Source: Bacillus sp. USDA818B3_A (lineage in GTDB: Bacteria > Bacillota > Bacilli > Bacillales > Cytobacillaceae). Taken from it: DNA of 64,000 bases. The translations under genes were made by a program, and so were the position numbers. The stretch is taken from NCBI RefSeq assembly GCF_009928415.1, contig NZ_JAABNN010000003.1, positions 278,145 to 342,144 on the forward strand. The letters are read 5' to 3'. The notes under the pieces are model-generated. The model was not told where the DNA came from and did no database searches. It was given only the letters and a program-made list of their open reading frames with translations. Shown piece after piece: positions 28,126 through 38,020 of this stretch (its first letter is position 1; each line of letters opens with the position of its first letter).

Positions 28126-28294
28126 AGTCCAGCTGCAGCCCCTGAACGAGGCGCCTCCGCTTTTCTTATTGTCTAGCTACGGCGCCTAGGGGCTCGGGGT
28201 TATAAGCCAATCCGTCAAGAAGGCCAAAGAACAGCCTTCTCGCTGGCTTGTCTTATACCTGTCGCCCCTGAACGAGGCGCCTCCGCTTTTCTTG
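28126..28294. repeat. Family-2 structured repeat, copy A
   Basis: About 169 bp upstream of dacB. A 30-bp segment (28138-28167) recurs exactly at 28264-28293, a period of 126 bp, so the element is one unit plus the start of a second. Internal pairing GGGGC/GCCCC, TTATAAG/CTTATA and AAGAAGGC/GCCTTCT suggests a long hairpin. Copy B is at 54599. Confidence 0.85.
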
Positions 28295-28339
28295 TTTGTA
28301 CATGTTTATGCGGGACGAGTTATGTTATGACAGCAAATA

Positions 28340-28363
28340 AAGAAAACTCGCCGATAGGCGAGT
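28340..28363 (-). terminator. Terminator of sodF
   Basis: Seven-bp stem ACTCGCC/GGCGAGT with loop GATA, followed on the minus strand by TTTTCTTTATT; it lies just after the sodF stop. Confidence 0.85.
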
Positions 28364-28368
28364 ATATT

Positions 28369-29259
28369 CTAGAAAGCAGGCCATTTGATATCAGCCGCTT
28401 TTTCAAATCGCATTTCAACATCATGCCAATTTACAAGGTTCCACCATTTGTCTACATATTCACCTCGATTATTTTTATATTGCAAATAATAGGCATGCTC
28501 CCAAACATCGAGAACGAGTAAAGGGATCGTATCCCATTGTGTGAGAATCATATGACGTTCTGACTGTAGGATCTCTAAATGTCTGGCTCTTGGACTCCAT
28601 ACTAATATCGCCCAGCCAACTCCTTCAACCTGTTTAGCGGCTTCCGAGAACTGCCGCTTAAATCCATCAAAACTTCCAAAGTACTTATCGATCTCCCCTT
28701 TGATTACACCTTGAGGAATTCCTCCGCCATTGGGATCCATGTTTTTCCAAAAAATCGTATGCAGATAATGTCCGGATCCGTGAAAAGCGAGCTCTCTTGA
28801 CCAATGTTTGATTAGTGAAAAATCATTCGTTTCTCTAGCTTTCTTTAAATTTACTTCGGCCCGGTTTAAACCAGCTACATATGATTGATGATGCTTCTGA
28901 TGATGCAGCCTCATAATTTCCTCGGATATATATGGTTCCAAGGCGTTGTAGTCGTAAGAAAGTTCAGGTAATGTATGACCGCCTGGTGGAACTGCCTTCT
29001 CCGGGACCCACATACTCCCGGATTGCTGCTTATTCCGAAAATAACTCTCCATATTCTGATGAATATTTTCTGCCTTTGCTTGGAGACTGAGCAGCTCCTC
29101 ATTAGATAACTCCCGGTTAGTGCTCTCAATTAAATCTGCGAATTCATCAAGTTTTCCCCATAGTTCTGAGTCTTCTCCCACCTGTTCAGACTGAAGAAAA
29201 TGTTTCATTTGTTCATTCCATATAAATAAGTCATTAACGTATTTCCTAAACTGTCCCAC
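28369..29259 (-). CDS. sodF: Superoxide dismutase of the Fe/Mn family with long N-terminal extension
   Basis: The 296-residue protein has a helical, acidic extension of about 92 residues, then an Fe/Mn-type SOD domain (about 93-296). Metal ligands are visible: His in LHHQKHH, His in ELAFHGSGHYLHTIFW, and Asp/His in VLDVWEHAYYLQY. The extension also occurs in SodF of B. subtilis. Whether Fe or Mn is used cannot be read from sequence. It is followed by its own terminator and lies next to dacB, unlike its B. subtilis location. Confidence 0.88.
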   Translation of the reverse strand: MGQFRKYVNDLFIWNEQMKHFLQSEQVGEDSELWGKLDEFADLIESTNRELSNEELLSLQAKAENIHQNMESYFRNKQQSGSMWVPEKAVPPGGHTLPELSYDYNALEPYISEEIMRLHHQKHHQSYVAGLNRAEVNLKKARETNDFSLIKHWSRELAFHGSGHYLHTIFWKNMDPNGGGIPQGVIKGEIDKYFGSFDGFKRQFSEAAKQVEGVGWAILVWSPRARHLEILQSERHMILTQWDTIPLLVLDVWEHAYYLQYKNNRGEYVDKWWNLVNWHDVEMRFEKAADIKWPAF

Positions 29260-29328
29260 CCTAGGACCCCCATTTCATCCAAGAAATAATCCCCCTAAAT
29301 GGTATGAGAACTTCCACTTATTAAGAAC

Positions 29329-29363
29329 GAAAAAAGACTGCTCCAGCCGGAACAGTCTTTTTT
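29329..29363 (-). terminator. Terminator of ypuI
   Basis: Fourteen-bp stem AAAAAGACTGCTCC/GGAACAGTCTTTTT with one mismatch and loop AGCC, followed on the minus strand by TTTT. It ends 41 bases after the ypuI stop. Confidence 0.88.
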
Positions 29364-29403
29364 ATAATCATTTATTCTTTCACTCAACTAACCTAGTAAA
29401 GAG

Positions 29404-29892
29404 TTATTTAGACTGGATCATCTTTGTTCGATAATCAGTTTCATAATATTCAAGTTCTTCCCGTATTCTTTGGAAATCACTTTCTAGACTCTTTATAAGA
29501 GTTGATATCTTTTCAGAAACATTTCGGTAAAATTTAATAGAATTTCTGCCTGTATATGCCGAGCGGCTATTTTCAAACCAAGCATCATTTTTAGGTGAGA
29601 AAAACTCTTCAATACATTGATGATAAATCTTATACAAAGTTTTTTCTGCCGCTGCTTTTGGGAAAGGTTCACTTTGTAAAAGAACAGAACATGCTTCTAA
29701 CCCCTCTTCACTATACACGACTAACTTTCTCATGTTCGCAAGGATTAATTTAACATAATTATAATCTTCTTCATTTTCTGCATTTAGTTGAGAAACAGTT
29801 GTTTCATTTAAAAAATTTTCAAGTACAATAATTGATTTTGTTAAAAAATCTTTGACATCATTAAGTTGTGTTTTAACCAGTGTATTTCCCAT
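29404..29892 (-). CDS. ypuI: DUF3907 protein YpuI
   Basis: The 162-residue, largely helical protein begins MGNTLVKTQLNDVKDFLTKS and has SPKNDAWFENSRSAYTGRNSI in the middle, a conserved block of the YpuI (DUF3907) family. Function is unknown. In B. subtilis ypuI lies between dacB and scpB, which matches here apart from the insertion of sodF and one unrecognised gene. Confidence 0.82.
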   Translation of the reverse strand: MGNTLVKTQLNDVKDFLTKSIIVLENFLNETTVSQLNAENEEDYNYVKLILANMRKLVVYSEEGLEACSVLLQSEPFPKAAAEKTLYKIYHQCIEEFFSPKNDAWFENSRSAYTGRNSIKFYRNVSEKISTLIKSLESDFQRIREELEYYETDYRTKMIQSK

Positions 29893-29926
29893 AATTACCC
29901 TCCTAAATTAACCATGCTAATTAATG

Positions 29927-30340
29927 TCACTGCAGTATGAACTCAAGTGGAGAATGAAGCTCAAATTCTTTGTTTTGCTGGATACCTTTAAATATTTCAG
30001 GTAATTTATTAAGATTTATATTTTGGAAGTAGGAAGCAAATTCATGCTTTGAATTAATATATAATCTTTTTCGGGTGCGAAGTCCTGGATTTTTCAAGAG
30101 ACAAACAAGTGCTACGATATCCTTAAAGTAAACATTAGTGGTTCCATCAGCTATTATAGGGTCTTGCTTGTATGGAGTAAACTCATGAAAAAGTTCATCA
30201 AAATACCTGAGATATAAAACATGGAGTGTTCTTTCTTGTCCGTTTTCAATAAACGTAACTTCACTTCTATTAAAGAAATCCTCCGAAGTATTTGATTTTT
30301 CTTTTTCTAATTCATAACCCTTACATACACTAATTAGCAA
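29927..30340 (-). CDS. Unrecognised protein between ypuI and scpB
   Basis: The about 137-residue protein has no visible signal or membrane span and no family I recognise. The centre reads ERTLHVLYLRYFDELFHEF and the C-terminal half is helical and basic/aromatic. I chose TTG 30340 because AAGGAGAGGG lies six bases upstream; the frame extends seven codons further. It is separate from ypuI by 34 bases and from scpB by 66 bases. In B. subtilis no gene sits at this position. Codon use looks like that of its neighbours. Confidence 0.7.
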   Translation of the reverse strand: MLISVCKGYELEKEKSNTSEDFFNRSEVTFIENGQERTLHVLYLRYFDELFHEFTPYKQDPIIADGTTNVYFKDIVALVCLLKNPGLRTRKRLYINSKHEFASYFQNINLNKLPEIFKGIQQNKEFELHSPLEFILQ

Positions 30341-30427
30341 TATACTCCCTCTCCTTATCAACTGGCTGGTGCAATTAATATATTTAATTTATATATATTT
30401 TAGCATAAATTTTGGCCGAGGATTGGG

Positions 30428-31015
30428 TTATGAGTTAATTGTTTCTTGAAATTTCTCAAAAAACAGGTCTGCTTCTTCCTGGATAAATTCTTCTTCAACC
30501 TTTTCAGGCAATTGCGGCAGCTCTTTTAAATTTTTCAACCCAAAATAATCCAAAAATTCTTTTGTGGTCCCGTATAAAATAGCCCGTCCTGTTCCTTCCG
30601 CTCTGCCAACTTCTTTAATTAACACCTTTGCCATTAAGGTATGTAGCGGCCGCTCCGTTTTTACCCCTCGGATATCTTCAATTTCAACCCGTGTAATCGG
30701 CTGTTTATAAGCAATGATCGCCAAGGTTTCTAATGCAGCCTGTGATAAGGTTGAAGTATGAGGCGAATCTACTAATTTTTTTAAATAGGCGGCATTTTCC
30801 TTTTTAGTGGCCAGCTGGAATGTACCTGCCAATTGAACAATCATAATGCCTCTCATTCCATCTCGTTCATATTCTTGCCGCAGATTCTCAATCATTTCAC
30901 TAGCATGCAGCTCATCCACTTCTATTACCTCGGCAAGCTGCTTAAGGGATAAGCCCTCATCTCCAGCGGCAAATAAAAGACTTTCTAATATGCTATTCCA
31001 ATTAATGATTTCCAC
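30428..31015 (-). CDS. scpB: Segregation and condensation protein ScpB
   Basis: The 195-residue protein is built of two winged-helix domains, with the block TLSQAALETLAIIAYKQPITRVEIEDIRG (about 93-121) typical of ScpB. It dimerises and binds ScpA in the SMC condensin that segregates chromosomes. It directly follows scpA with no gap (31015/31016). Confidence 0.95.
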   Translation of the reverse strand: MEIINWNSILESLLFAAGDEGLSLKQLAEVIEVDELHASEMIENLRQEYERDGMRGIMIVQLAGTFQLATKKENAAYLKKLVDSPHTSTLSQAALETLAIIAYKQPITRVEIEDIRGVKTERPLHTLMAKVLIKEVGRAEGTGRAILYGTTKEFLDYFGLKNLKELPQLPEKVEEEFIQEEADLFFEKFQETINS

Positions 31016-31771
31016 CTAATTTGCCCCCTCCTTCAAAGCTTCAACGAAAATATCCCCGAAGTTTTCCTTCTGCTCTACGTCAATGGCTTGTCTCTTGATT
31101 AGTTCTAATATCGCTAAAAATGTAACCACAATATGGTCCTTAGCCGGATAAGGGAACAAGTCATTAAAATTCCTTTTTCCCACCATTAGAGTCAGATCAT
31201 CCATTATCTCAGTCATTCGCTTCTCAATCGATATTTCCTGGCGGGTAATCTTAGTCGCCATGGGACGCTGCAATTTCTTTCTGCGCAGCAGTTTTTGAAA
31301 AGCAGCAAGCATATCATATAATGATACATTTAGCTCTGATTGTTCAGAATTTTGTTCCTTTGTAAAATCAGAAAGGTCACTTGGCGGTTTGGTAAACATC
31401 AGGCCCCGTTCTTCTTCTAGATTTTTCAGGTCATGCGCAGCTTCCTTATATTTTCGATATTCAATTAAGCGTTCAACAAGTTCATCCCTTGGATCATCCT
31501 CATAGGCGATCTCGGGGTCATTTTCATCTAATATCTCTTCATGCTTAGGTAAAAGCATTTTGCTTTTAATCGCAAGTAGTGTTGCAGCCATCACTAAGAA
31601 CTCACTGGCAACATCCAGCTGTAATTCATTCATCGTTTGAATATATAGTAAGTACTGCTCGGTTATTTCAGCTACCGGGATATCATATATATCAATTTCA
31701 AGCCGATTTATTAAATGAAGAAGTAAATCTAAAGGTCCTTCAAATGCATCGATTTTTACCTGGTAAGGCAT
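31016..31771 (-). CDS. scpA: Segregation and condensation protein ScpA (kleisin)
   Basis: The 251-residue kleisin starts [21 protein letters not shown], the family N-terminus that contacts the SMC neck, and ends with a winged-helix segment ([17 protein letters not shown]). It bridges the SMC heads and recruits ScpB. The gene is followed immediately by scpB. Confidence 0.96.
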   Translation of the reverse strand: MPYQVKIDAFEGPLDLLLHLINRLEIDIYDIPVAEITEQYLLYIQTMNELQLDVASEFLVMAATLLAIKSKMLLPKHEEILDENDPEIAYEDDPRDELVERLIEYRKYKEAAHDLKNLEEERGLMFTKPPSDLSDFTKEQNSEQSELNVSLYDMLAAFQKLLRRKKLQRPMATKITRQEISIEKRMTEIMDDLTLMVGKRNFNDLFPYPAKDHIVVTFLAILELIKRQAIDVEQKENFGDIFVEALKEGAN

Positions 31772-31911
31772 TTATATTCACCAAAATTCTCAAAAATAAA
31801 ATGTACTTTGTCTGCATCATGTTCTTTATTAGTATAGAGGATTCAAGTTTGTTGTCCAATAGAAAAATCAACCTTTCCATCTATATCTTGAAGTCTGGAT
31901 GTATGCCCATA

Positions 31912-31939
31912 ACAATGGACAACTATCCTTCATATGATG
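31912..31939 (+). promoter_or_regulatory. Possible sigma-K promoter of the YjcZ-like gene
   Basis: AC at 31912-31913, a 17-base spacer, then CATATGATG (31931-31939), close to the sigma-K pattern AC-N16/17-CATANNNTA, 40 bases before the start. The last base pair deviates (G for A). Motif inference only. Confidence 0.3.
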
Positions 31940-31978
31940 ACAAGGAAAGTAAAAAAACTTACAAGGAGGTCTTTCAAT

Positions 31979-32065
31979 ATGGATGGCGGATTTGGATCCG
32001 GTTTTGCTTTAATCGTCGTTTTATTCATTTTGTTAATCATTGTTGGTGCTTCCTGGGTTTACTAA
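31979..32065 (+). CDS. YjcZ family sporulation micropeptide (28 residues)
   Basis: ATG 31979 follows AAGGAGGT at ideal spacing and reads MDGGFGSGFALIVVLFILL then IIVGASWVY before a TAA stop. Glycine-rich start, one hydrophobic span and a short aromatic end are the pattern of YjcZ-type spore peptides of Bacillus. Many members are made late in the mother cell and function is unclear. It lies between divergent scpA and ypuF and has a terminator directly behind it. Confidence 0.85.
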   Translation: MDGGFGSGFALIVVLFILLIIVGASWVY

Positions 32066-32121
32066 GTATACACGAGCGCCGATTAGACGCAAGGTAACGC
32101 ACTAAAGATTATGGAACTAGA

Positions 32122-32150
32122 GACCTGCCAATCTTGGCAGGTCGTTTTTT
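32122..32150 (+). terminator. Terminator of the YjcZ-like gene
   Basis: Stem GACCTGCCA/TGGCAGGTC with loop ATCT, followed by GTTTTTT, 57 bases after the stop. Confidence 0.92.
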
Positions 32151-32209
32151 ATTAAAGGAATAAGAGCGATATGATAAACTAAACACATATCATTTATAGG
32201 GGGGATTTT

Positions 32210-32731
32210 TTGTACCCAAAAGAATATATCCAATTTTTAGCTCATTTTCATGGTGACAGGGATTATTTTGAGTGTCACGAGATACTTGAGGAATATTGGA
32301 AAAAAAACAGTAAAAAAACGAAAAATTCCGTATGGGTCGGACTTATTTTACTAGCCGTTTCGACCTACCATCACCGCAGAAATAATTATAAAGGTGCCAA
32401 AAAAACCCTTGAAAAAGCGGAAACAATTTTAAAGGCACAGTCTGATTGTTTAAGTAAGCTCGGCATTGACTCACAAGTATTTTTCACTTTATTAAAGGAA
32501 CGTTTATCGCTCATTTCGAATCAGCAAGGATATGTAAGCTTTAACCTTCCACTTTATGACTCTGCCCTTTTAGAACTAGGTAAGAGTTATTGCAAAGAAC
32601 ATGGGTTGGTCTGGGGGCAAGAAAGTGTTCTTACTGATCAAAATCTTGTCCATCGCCATTTGTTACGGGATCGAACAAGCGTGATAGAAGAAAGAAATCA
32701 AGCACTAAATACAAGAAAAGGCAACGGCTAA
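32210..32731 (+). CDS. ypuF: DUF309 protein YpuF
   Basis: The 173-residue protein begins MYPKEYIQFLAHFHGDRDYF and has ECHEILEEYWK (about 22-32), the core motif of DUF309 with a His and Glu that look like ligands. Two further His residues are in AVSTYHHRRNN (about 54-55). The start is TTG 32210 after GGGGGGA. Function unknown; in B. subtilis ypuF is next to scpA/ribT, as here. Confidence 0.82.
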   Translation: MYPKEYIQFLAHFHGDRDYFECHEILEEYWKKNSKKTKNSVWVGLILLAVSTYHHRRNNYKGAKKTLEKAETILKAQSDCLSKLGIDSQVFFTLLKERLSLISNQQGYVSFNLPLYDSALLELGKSYCKEHGLVWGQESVLTDQNLVHRHLLRDRTSVIEERNQALNTRKGNG

Positions 32732-32751
32732 TCCGCTGCCTTTTTCCTATC

Positions 32752-33111
<360 letters not shown>

Positions 33112-33276
33112 TCATTATAGTAAATAAACCGTTTTTCTGTCTGGTTTAACAATAGTATATTTTTTCCTAATTTTTGAATAATAAACATTTATTCATTGTA
33201 TGTAATTTGAATTTATTATGTTTCATTAAATAACATCATACATAAATATTGGGCTATCATCAAATAGGTATGTGAG

Positions 33277-33369
33277 TTATTTACCAGGAAAGATAAAGAC
33301 CCAGTAAATTAATCCCCAGACCACCGAAAGACCAATAAGAATTCCAAATAATAACCAGTTACTTTTCAT
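33277..33369 (-). CDS. Predicted single-span membrane micropeptide (30 residues)
   Basis: ATG 33369 follows GGAGGAAAG at suitable spacing and reads MKSNWLLFGILIGLS, VVWGLIYWVFIFPGK, then TAA at 33277. The product is one hydrophobic span with charged ends. No family was recognised. It stands alone between ribT and ypuA, on the minus strand. Its support is a strong ribosome site plus membrane-type composition; comparison across species would decide it. Confidence 0.5.
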   Translation of the reverse strand: MKSNWLLFGILIGLSVVWGLIYWVFIFPGK

Positions 33370-33484
33370 AACAGAAACTTTCCTCCAAAAGCATTTCTAC
33401 CCTGCAACCATTCTACACTAATTAACAAAAATAATCTATTTTCTCTTTTTTTTATACTTATAGCTCTAAGAAAGGATTAAATCT

Positions 33485-33562
33485 ATGAAACTTCCAAGTG
33501 AAATTCTTCGTTTATCTTATTGTTTAGGTTATATTATTAGAAGGGATTCGGTATTTATTTAA
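33485..33562 (+). CDS. Possible 25-residue ORF ahead of ypuA
   Basis: ATG 33485 is preceded by AAAGGA at fair spacing and reads MKLPSEILRLSYCLGYIIRR, then DSVFI and TAA. It ends 29 bases before the ypuA start and could be a leader or chance. I see no family similarity. Confidence 0.2.
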   Translation: MKLPSEILRLSYCLGYIIRRDSVFI

Positions 33563-33591
33563 CCACCCGCTATCATTGAAGGAGGCATACA

Positions 33592-34458
33592 ATGAAAAGA
33601 TTATTTACCTTTCTAATTATTATCTCTCTTTTATGTCTTTATCCTCTCCAAAGCTTTGCAGACCTAGCTGAAGGGGATATGATTGTCACTTTAGGAGAAA
33701 ATCTAACGGAGGAACAAAAAGACAGTCTTCTAGAAGAAATGGGCGCACCTTCAAATGTTCAAATTGTTACGGTGTCAAACCAGGAAGAACATCAATATTT
33801 AGGAAAGTACATTTCAAAAGCTTTAATTGGCACAAAAGCTATTTCATCATCTGCCATTACCATAGCCTCACAGGGGGCAGGTATTACTGTCAAAACCAAG
33901 AATATTAATTGGGTTACTGATGAGATGTATGTAAATGCTCTAATTACTGCAGGAGTCAAAGATGCTGACATCTATATCACTGCTCCTATTTCAGTATCAG
34001 GAACTGCGGCATTAACCGGCATCATCAAGGCATATGAGATTTCTGCTGAAGAAACGATTCCTGAAGATGTCAAACAGGCTGCAAATGAAGAAATGGTCGA
34101 GACGGCGAAGCTTGGGGATTCGATTGGGAAAGAGAATGCCGCTGCATTAATAGCAAAAGTTAAAGAAGAAATTGCCAAAAATAAACCAAAAAATGATGCA
34201 GAATTACAGAACATCATTGAACAAGCGGCTAAAGAGTTAAATGTGACACTGTCAGATGCAGAATTGAAAGCATTAATGGACTTTTTTAATAAGCTTATGG
34301 ACTTAAATATTGATTGGAGCCAAGTGAGCGATCAGCTAAATAAGGCGAAGGACCAGATTTCTAATTTCTTAAAATCGGATGAAGGACAGGGATTTTTAGA
34401 AAAGCTAAAACAATTTTTTATTTGGTTAATCGATACGATTAAATCAATATTTTCTTAA
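33592..34458 (+). CDS. ypuA: Secreted DUF1002 protein YpuA
   Basis: The 288-residue protein has a signal peptide (about 1-22) and a DUF1002 domain (about 25-270), with ITIASQGAGITVKTKNINWVT near 84-104 and a helical C-terminal half. The start has GGAGG at good spacing. The family occurs in Firmicutes and is thought to act in the cell wall; its function is unproven. It is convergent with lysA. Confidence 0.85.
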   Translation: MKRLFTFLIIISLLCLYPLQSFADLAEGDMIVTLGENLTEEQKDSLLEEMGAPSNVQIVTVSNQEEHQYLGKYISKALIGTKAISSSAITIASQGAGITVKTKNINWVTDEMYVNALITAGVKDADIYITAPISVSGTAALTGIIKAYEISAEETIPEDVKQAANEEMVETAKLGDSIGKENAAALIAKVKEEIAKNKPKNDAELQNIIEQAAKELNVTLSDAELKALMDFFNKLMDLNIDWSQVSDQLNKAKDQISNFLKSDEGQGFLEKLKQFFIWLIDTIKSIFS

Positions 34459-34462
34459 TTCT

Positions 34463-34494
34463 AAAAAAAGCTGACGCAACTCGCGTCAGCTTTT
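34463..34494. terminator. Bidirectional terminator between ypuA and lysA
   Basis: GCTGACGC/GCGTCAGC stem with flanking AAAAAAA upstream and TTTT downstream, so both strands have a T-tract. Confidence 0.9.
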
Positions 34495-34503
34495 ATAAAC
34501 TAA

Positions 34504-35808
34504 TCATTTTAAAGGCAAATCCAATCTAACTAAATCTTCATAAGTTTCTCTTTTTACAACGAGTGTGGCCCTGCCGTTTTCCACAAATACAACTGCTGGA
34601 CGAGGAATCCGATTATAGTTGTTTGCCATTGAATAACCGTAAGCACCGGTACAAAACACTGCAAGGATGTCCTCTTCGCCAGCTTCCGGAAGCGGCAGAT
34701 CCCAAATCAACATATCACCAGATTCGCAGCATTTTCCAGCGATCGAGACAGTTTGATTTGCTTTAGCTAAAGGCTTATTAGCAAGGACCGCTTCATATTT
34801 GGCTTGATAAAGAGCCGGACGGATATTATCACTCATTCCTCCATCAACAGCCAAATATTTTCTTACGCCCGGCACTTCCTTAGATGATCCAACCTGATAT
34901 AAGGTAATCCCTGCATCACCAACAAGTGAGCGGCCAGGTTCAATCCAAATTTCCGGCATCTTTAGGGAGTGCTGCTCAGTCAAGTGCTTGACTTCAGTAA
35001 TAATCTCCCTGACGTATTGCGATGGCTGGATTGGTTCATCTTCCTTAGTGTAGCGGATTCCAAATCCTCCGCCTAAGTTTAAGACTTTGGATTCAAAGCC
35101 AATTTCAGTTTTCCACTGTTCCAGCTTCTCGACGATTTTCTTAGCCGCTAGCAAGAAACCCGTTGTTTCAAATATTTGTGAACCGATATGACAATGAAGT
35201 CCGAGGACATCAAATGAGTTACAGTCGATTGCTGATCTTAAGGCCTGTTCAGCCTGGCCATTTTGGAGGTCGAAGCCAAACTTTGAGTCCTCTTGACCAG
35301 TTAAGATGTAATCATGGGTATGTGCTTCAATTCCAGGTGTAATTCTTAAAAGAATATTAACGATTGCATTTTTCTCCGTACAAATGGATTTTAATAATTC
35401 CAGTTCAGTAAAATTATCGACAACAATGCAGCCAATCCTGTGGTCTATCGCCATCTCCAATTCTTCTCTGCTCTTATTATTTCCGTGAAAATGAATTCTT
35501 TCTACCGGAAATCCTGCAACAATTGCAGTGTATAACTCCCCTCCAGATACAACATCTAGAGATAATCCTTCTTCTTCCGCTAACTGTATCATTGCAACGG
35601 TTGAAAATGCTTTACTGGCATAAGCTACCTGGGCCGTAACATTCAACTCATCGAAAGTTTGTTTAAATCCCTTTGCTCTTTCTCTTATTAAGGCTACATC
35701 ATAAACATACAGAGGTGTCCCATATTGCTTTGCTAGTTCAACAGCGTCTACGCCGCCTATCTCCAGATTCCCATTCTTATTCACACCCGTTGATCCGTAA
35801 AAATACAT
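34504..35808 (-). CDS. lysA: Diaminopimelate decarboxylase LysA
   Basis: The 434-residue PLP enzyme converts meso-diaminopimelate to L-lysine in the last step of lysine synthesis. The PLP lysine is K66 in YASKAF; the glycine loop GGGFGIRY, substrate motif EPGRSLVGDAG and C-terminal CESGD are all present. It shows the fold III N-terminal barrel and C-terminal barrel arrangement. In B. subtilis lysA is next to the spoVA operon, the order seen here. Confidence 0.97.
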   Translation of the reverse strand: MYFYGSTGVNKNGNLEIGGVDAVELAKQYGTPLYVYDVALIRERAKGFKQTFDELNVTAQVAYASKAFSTVAMIQLAEEEGLSLDVVSGGELYTAIVAGFPVERIHFHGNNKSREELEMAIDHRIGCIVVDNFTELELLKSICTEKNAIVNILLRITPGIEAHTHDYILTGQEDSKFGFDLQNGQAEQALRSAIDCNSFDVLGLHCHIGSQIFETTGFLLAAKKIVEKLEQWKTEIGFESKVLNLGGGFGIRYTKEDEPIQPSQYVREIITEVKHLTEQHSLKMPEIWIEPGRSLVGDAGITLYQVGSSKEVPGVRKYLAVDGGMSDNIRPALYQAKYEAVLANKPLAKANQTVSIAGKCCESGDMLIWDLPLPEAGEEDILAVFCTGAYGYSMANNYNRIPRPAVVFVENGRATLVVKRETYEDLVRLDLPLK

Positions 35809-35967
35809 GCCCTCTCCCTCTCTCCATTCGCTACTAATAGTCTATGAGACAAACCTAAAAACAAATAGACAGAATCTATAAAAGATACTGCCTATTTTTT
35901 TATCCCTTTATTTAAATAAAATAAATTTAGCACATCTAAAAAAAAACTGCAAATAAAAATGGAGCCA

Positions 35968-37458
35968 TTATCTCTCATTTGCACCAGGCGGCTGCCTGAA
36001 ACGATTTCGAGGGCGTACAATGCTCGGCCTTAACAAGGATCCGGGGATTGCACGACGAATAATAATCTGCATAAATCCTTTTGGTTCAAAAGGAAGGAAT
36101 GGCCAAAAGTATGGAGTATTGAACGCCCGCATATTGACAACAAATAAAAACATTAATGTACAACCAATTATAAAACCAGGTGTATGGAACATGGCCACCA
36201 AAATCATGAGAATGATTCTGGCAATCTTATTTGCTACACCTAATTCATAACTTGGAGTTGTAAAAGTACCAATACCTGCTACGGCTACATAAAGGATAAC
36301 TTCAGGAACAAACAAACCCACATCAATGGCAATTTGTCCAATCAAAACAGCAGCAATTAAGCCCATGGCTGTTGATAACGGTGTTGGAGTATGTATAGCG
36401 GCCATCCTCAAAAATTCAATACCAAAATCAGCTAATATTAATTGCACTACAACAGGGATATTGGTTTGGTCATTCGGTCCAATAAAAGCAATCTTTTCAG
36501 GTAATAGTGAGGGTTCTAATACAAACAGTAACCACAGTGGCAGTAAAATGATTGAAGCGATTATTCCCAAAAATCTTGTCCATCTTACAAAAGTGCCCAT
36601 TGCCGGAGATTCCCGAAATTCTTCCGCATGCTGAACATGATGAAAGTACGTCGCAGGTGTGATGATTACACTTGGTGATGTATCACAATAAATAATGATA
36701 TGTCCTTCTAGTATATGCGCTGCGGCTACATCAGCTCTTTCAGTATATCGAACCATTGGAAAAGGATTCCACCCTTGTTTAACGATGAATTCTTCAATCG
36801 TTTTATCCCCCATTGGTATTCCGTCTACTTCAATCGCCTTTATCTCTTTTCTTAAAATATTCAGTAAATCAGCATCTGCGACATCCTCTAAATATCCGAG
36901 GGCAACATCTGTTTTTGATCTTTCTCCCACCTTAATCATTTCAAAGCGCAAGCGCTCATCTCTAATTCTTCTTCTCGTTAATGCAGTATTGAGGATAATA
37001 TTCTCTACAAATCCATCTCGTGAACCACGAACAACCTTTTCCGTATCCGGTTCTTGCGGCGAGCGCCCTGGATAACTCCTTACATCAACGGCTAATGCAG
37101 TATTTTCACCTTCAATTACTACGACAATTTGCCCCGAAAGAACTAAATCCACAAGTTCGTCTAATTTATAAATAGGTTGTACAGATTGATTTAGGAGCCG
37201 GTTATAAATAAGTTTATAAATATCTGTTGTTTGTCTTTCATGGTCGTTAATTTGGACTAATTCTTCTATTAGTTCAATGATATAACGAGTATCACAAAGA
37301 CCATTACAGAAATAGATCTGAACGTCTTTTTTGAGAACCTTCAGTTTTCGAACACCTAAGTCAAAGCTGATACCCAGTCCGACTCTTTGCTTCATATAAT
37401 TTTCTATTTCATTAACGGATTGAGGAATCGGCCATTTCTGTTCATTGCTTCTTGACAT
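35968..37458 (-). CDS. spoVAF: Stage V sporulation protein AF (GerA-like)
   Basis: The 496-residue protein resembles GerAA-type germinant receptor A subunits: a soluble N-terminal domain (about 1-270) and several membrane spans near 295-465, with [14 protein letters not shown] in the middle. SpoVAF assists in germination signalling in the spore inner membrane. I chose ATG 37458 after AAAGGAG; the upstream in-frame TTG overlaps the ribosome site. It overlaps spoVAEA by 17 bases, so both are coupled. Confidence 0.93.
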   Translation of the reverse strand: MSRSNEQKWPIPQSVNEIENYMKQRVGLGISFDLGVRKLKVLKKDVQIYFCNGLCDTRYIIELIEELVQINDHERQTTDIYKLIYNRLLNQSVQPIYKLDELVDLVLSGQIVVVIEGENTALAVDVRSYPGRSPQEPDTEKVVRGSRDGFVENIILNTALTRRRIRDERLRFEMIKVGERSKTDVALGYLEDVADADLLNILRKEIKAIEVDGIPMGDKTIEEFIVKQGWNPFPMVRYTERADVAAAHILEGHIIIYCDTSPSVIITPATYFHHVQHAEEFRESPAMGTFVRWTRFLGIIASIILLPLWLLFVLEPSLLPEKIAFIGPNDQTNIPVVVQLILADFGIEFLRMAAIHTPTPLSTAMGLIAAVLIGQIAIDVGLFVPEVILYVAVAGIGTFTTPSYELGVANKIARIILMILVAMFHTPGFIIGCTLMFLFVVNMRAFNTPYFWPFLPFEPKGFMQIIIRRAIPGSLLRPSIVRPRNRFRQPPGANER

Positions 37459-38020
37459 GAAAGCCACTCCTTTCAAGTATAAGTTCTACCGCTTTTTTGG
37501 TGATTGGTGCACCAAATTTATAAGAGTCATGCCGGGCCATCTTTCCAATATCGCCTACTCCAACGATAATGGGTAAATTTAACTCATCAAGGCAATAAAC
37601 CGTATCACCATTTATCCTCCCAATTTCAAGTTCTTGTATTCCATATTTATCAACGCCATATGGCGTCAACACCCCATCACGATCAATACTTACATCCACC
37701 CGGCTCCATTCCTCATCTCTGGACCTCGCTGCAACGGCAATCGCTCCTAAAACTTCAATATCTTTGTGTGTGGCTACATATTTTAGAGCTGCTTCACCAA
37801 CTCCTTCACCCACAATCCCGCTATCATCAAACATAACTAAAACTGGGTCGTGTGGTGCCTTTTTTATTAACCTAACAAGCTCAGGTCCAGTTAATTTGGA
37901 AGGATTACCATAGGAACTAGTAATACATCGCCCGCCAATTTCTTTGGCTACATGTTCAACAGCCCTCTTTGCATATTCATCACCGTCAGTAATTAAAATG
38001 ACGCGTCTTTGAATACTCAT
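37442..38020 (-). CDS. spoVAEA: Stage V sporulation protein AEA (soluble)
   Basis: The 192-residue soluble protein starts [25 protein letters not shown], and includes [15 protein letters not shown] and GVGDIGKM, the pattern of SpoVAEa. It stands between spoVAB and spoVAF. In B. subtilis spoVAC, spoVAD and spoVAEB lie between spoVAB and spoVAEA, but here the gap is only 71 bases and contains none of them. Confidence 0.92.
   Translation of the reverse strand: MSIQRRVILITDGDEYAKRAVEHVAKEIGGRCITSSYGNPSKLTGPELVRLIKKAPHDPVLVMFDDSGIVGEGVGEAALKYVATHKDIEVLGAIAVAARSRDEEWSRVDVSIDRDGVLTPYGVDKYGIQELEIGRINGDTVYCLDELNLPIIVGVGDIGKMARHDSYKFGAPITKKAVELILERSGFHVKKQ

Noticed and set aside
35809..35967. Lysine riboswitch or T-box upstream of lysA
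   Set aside because: No aptamer-like conserved blocks; the interval is short and AT-rich.
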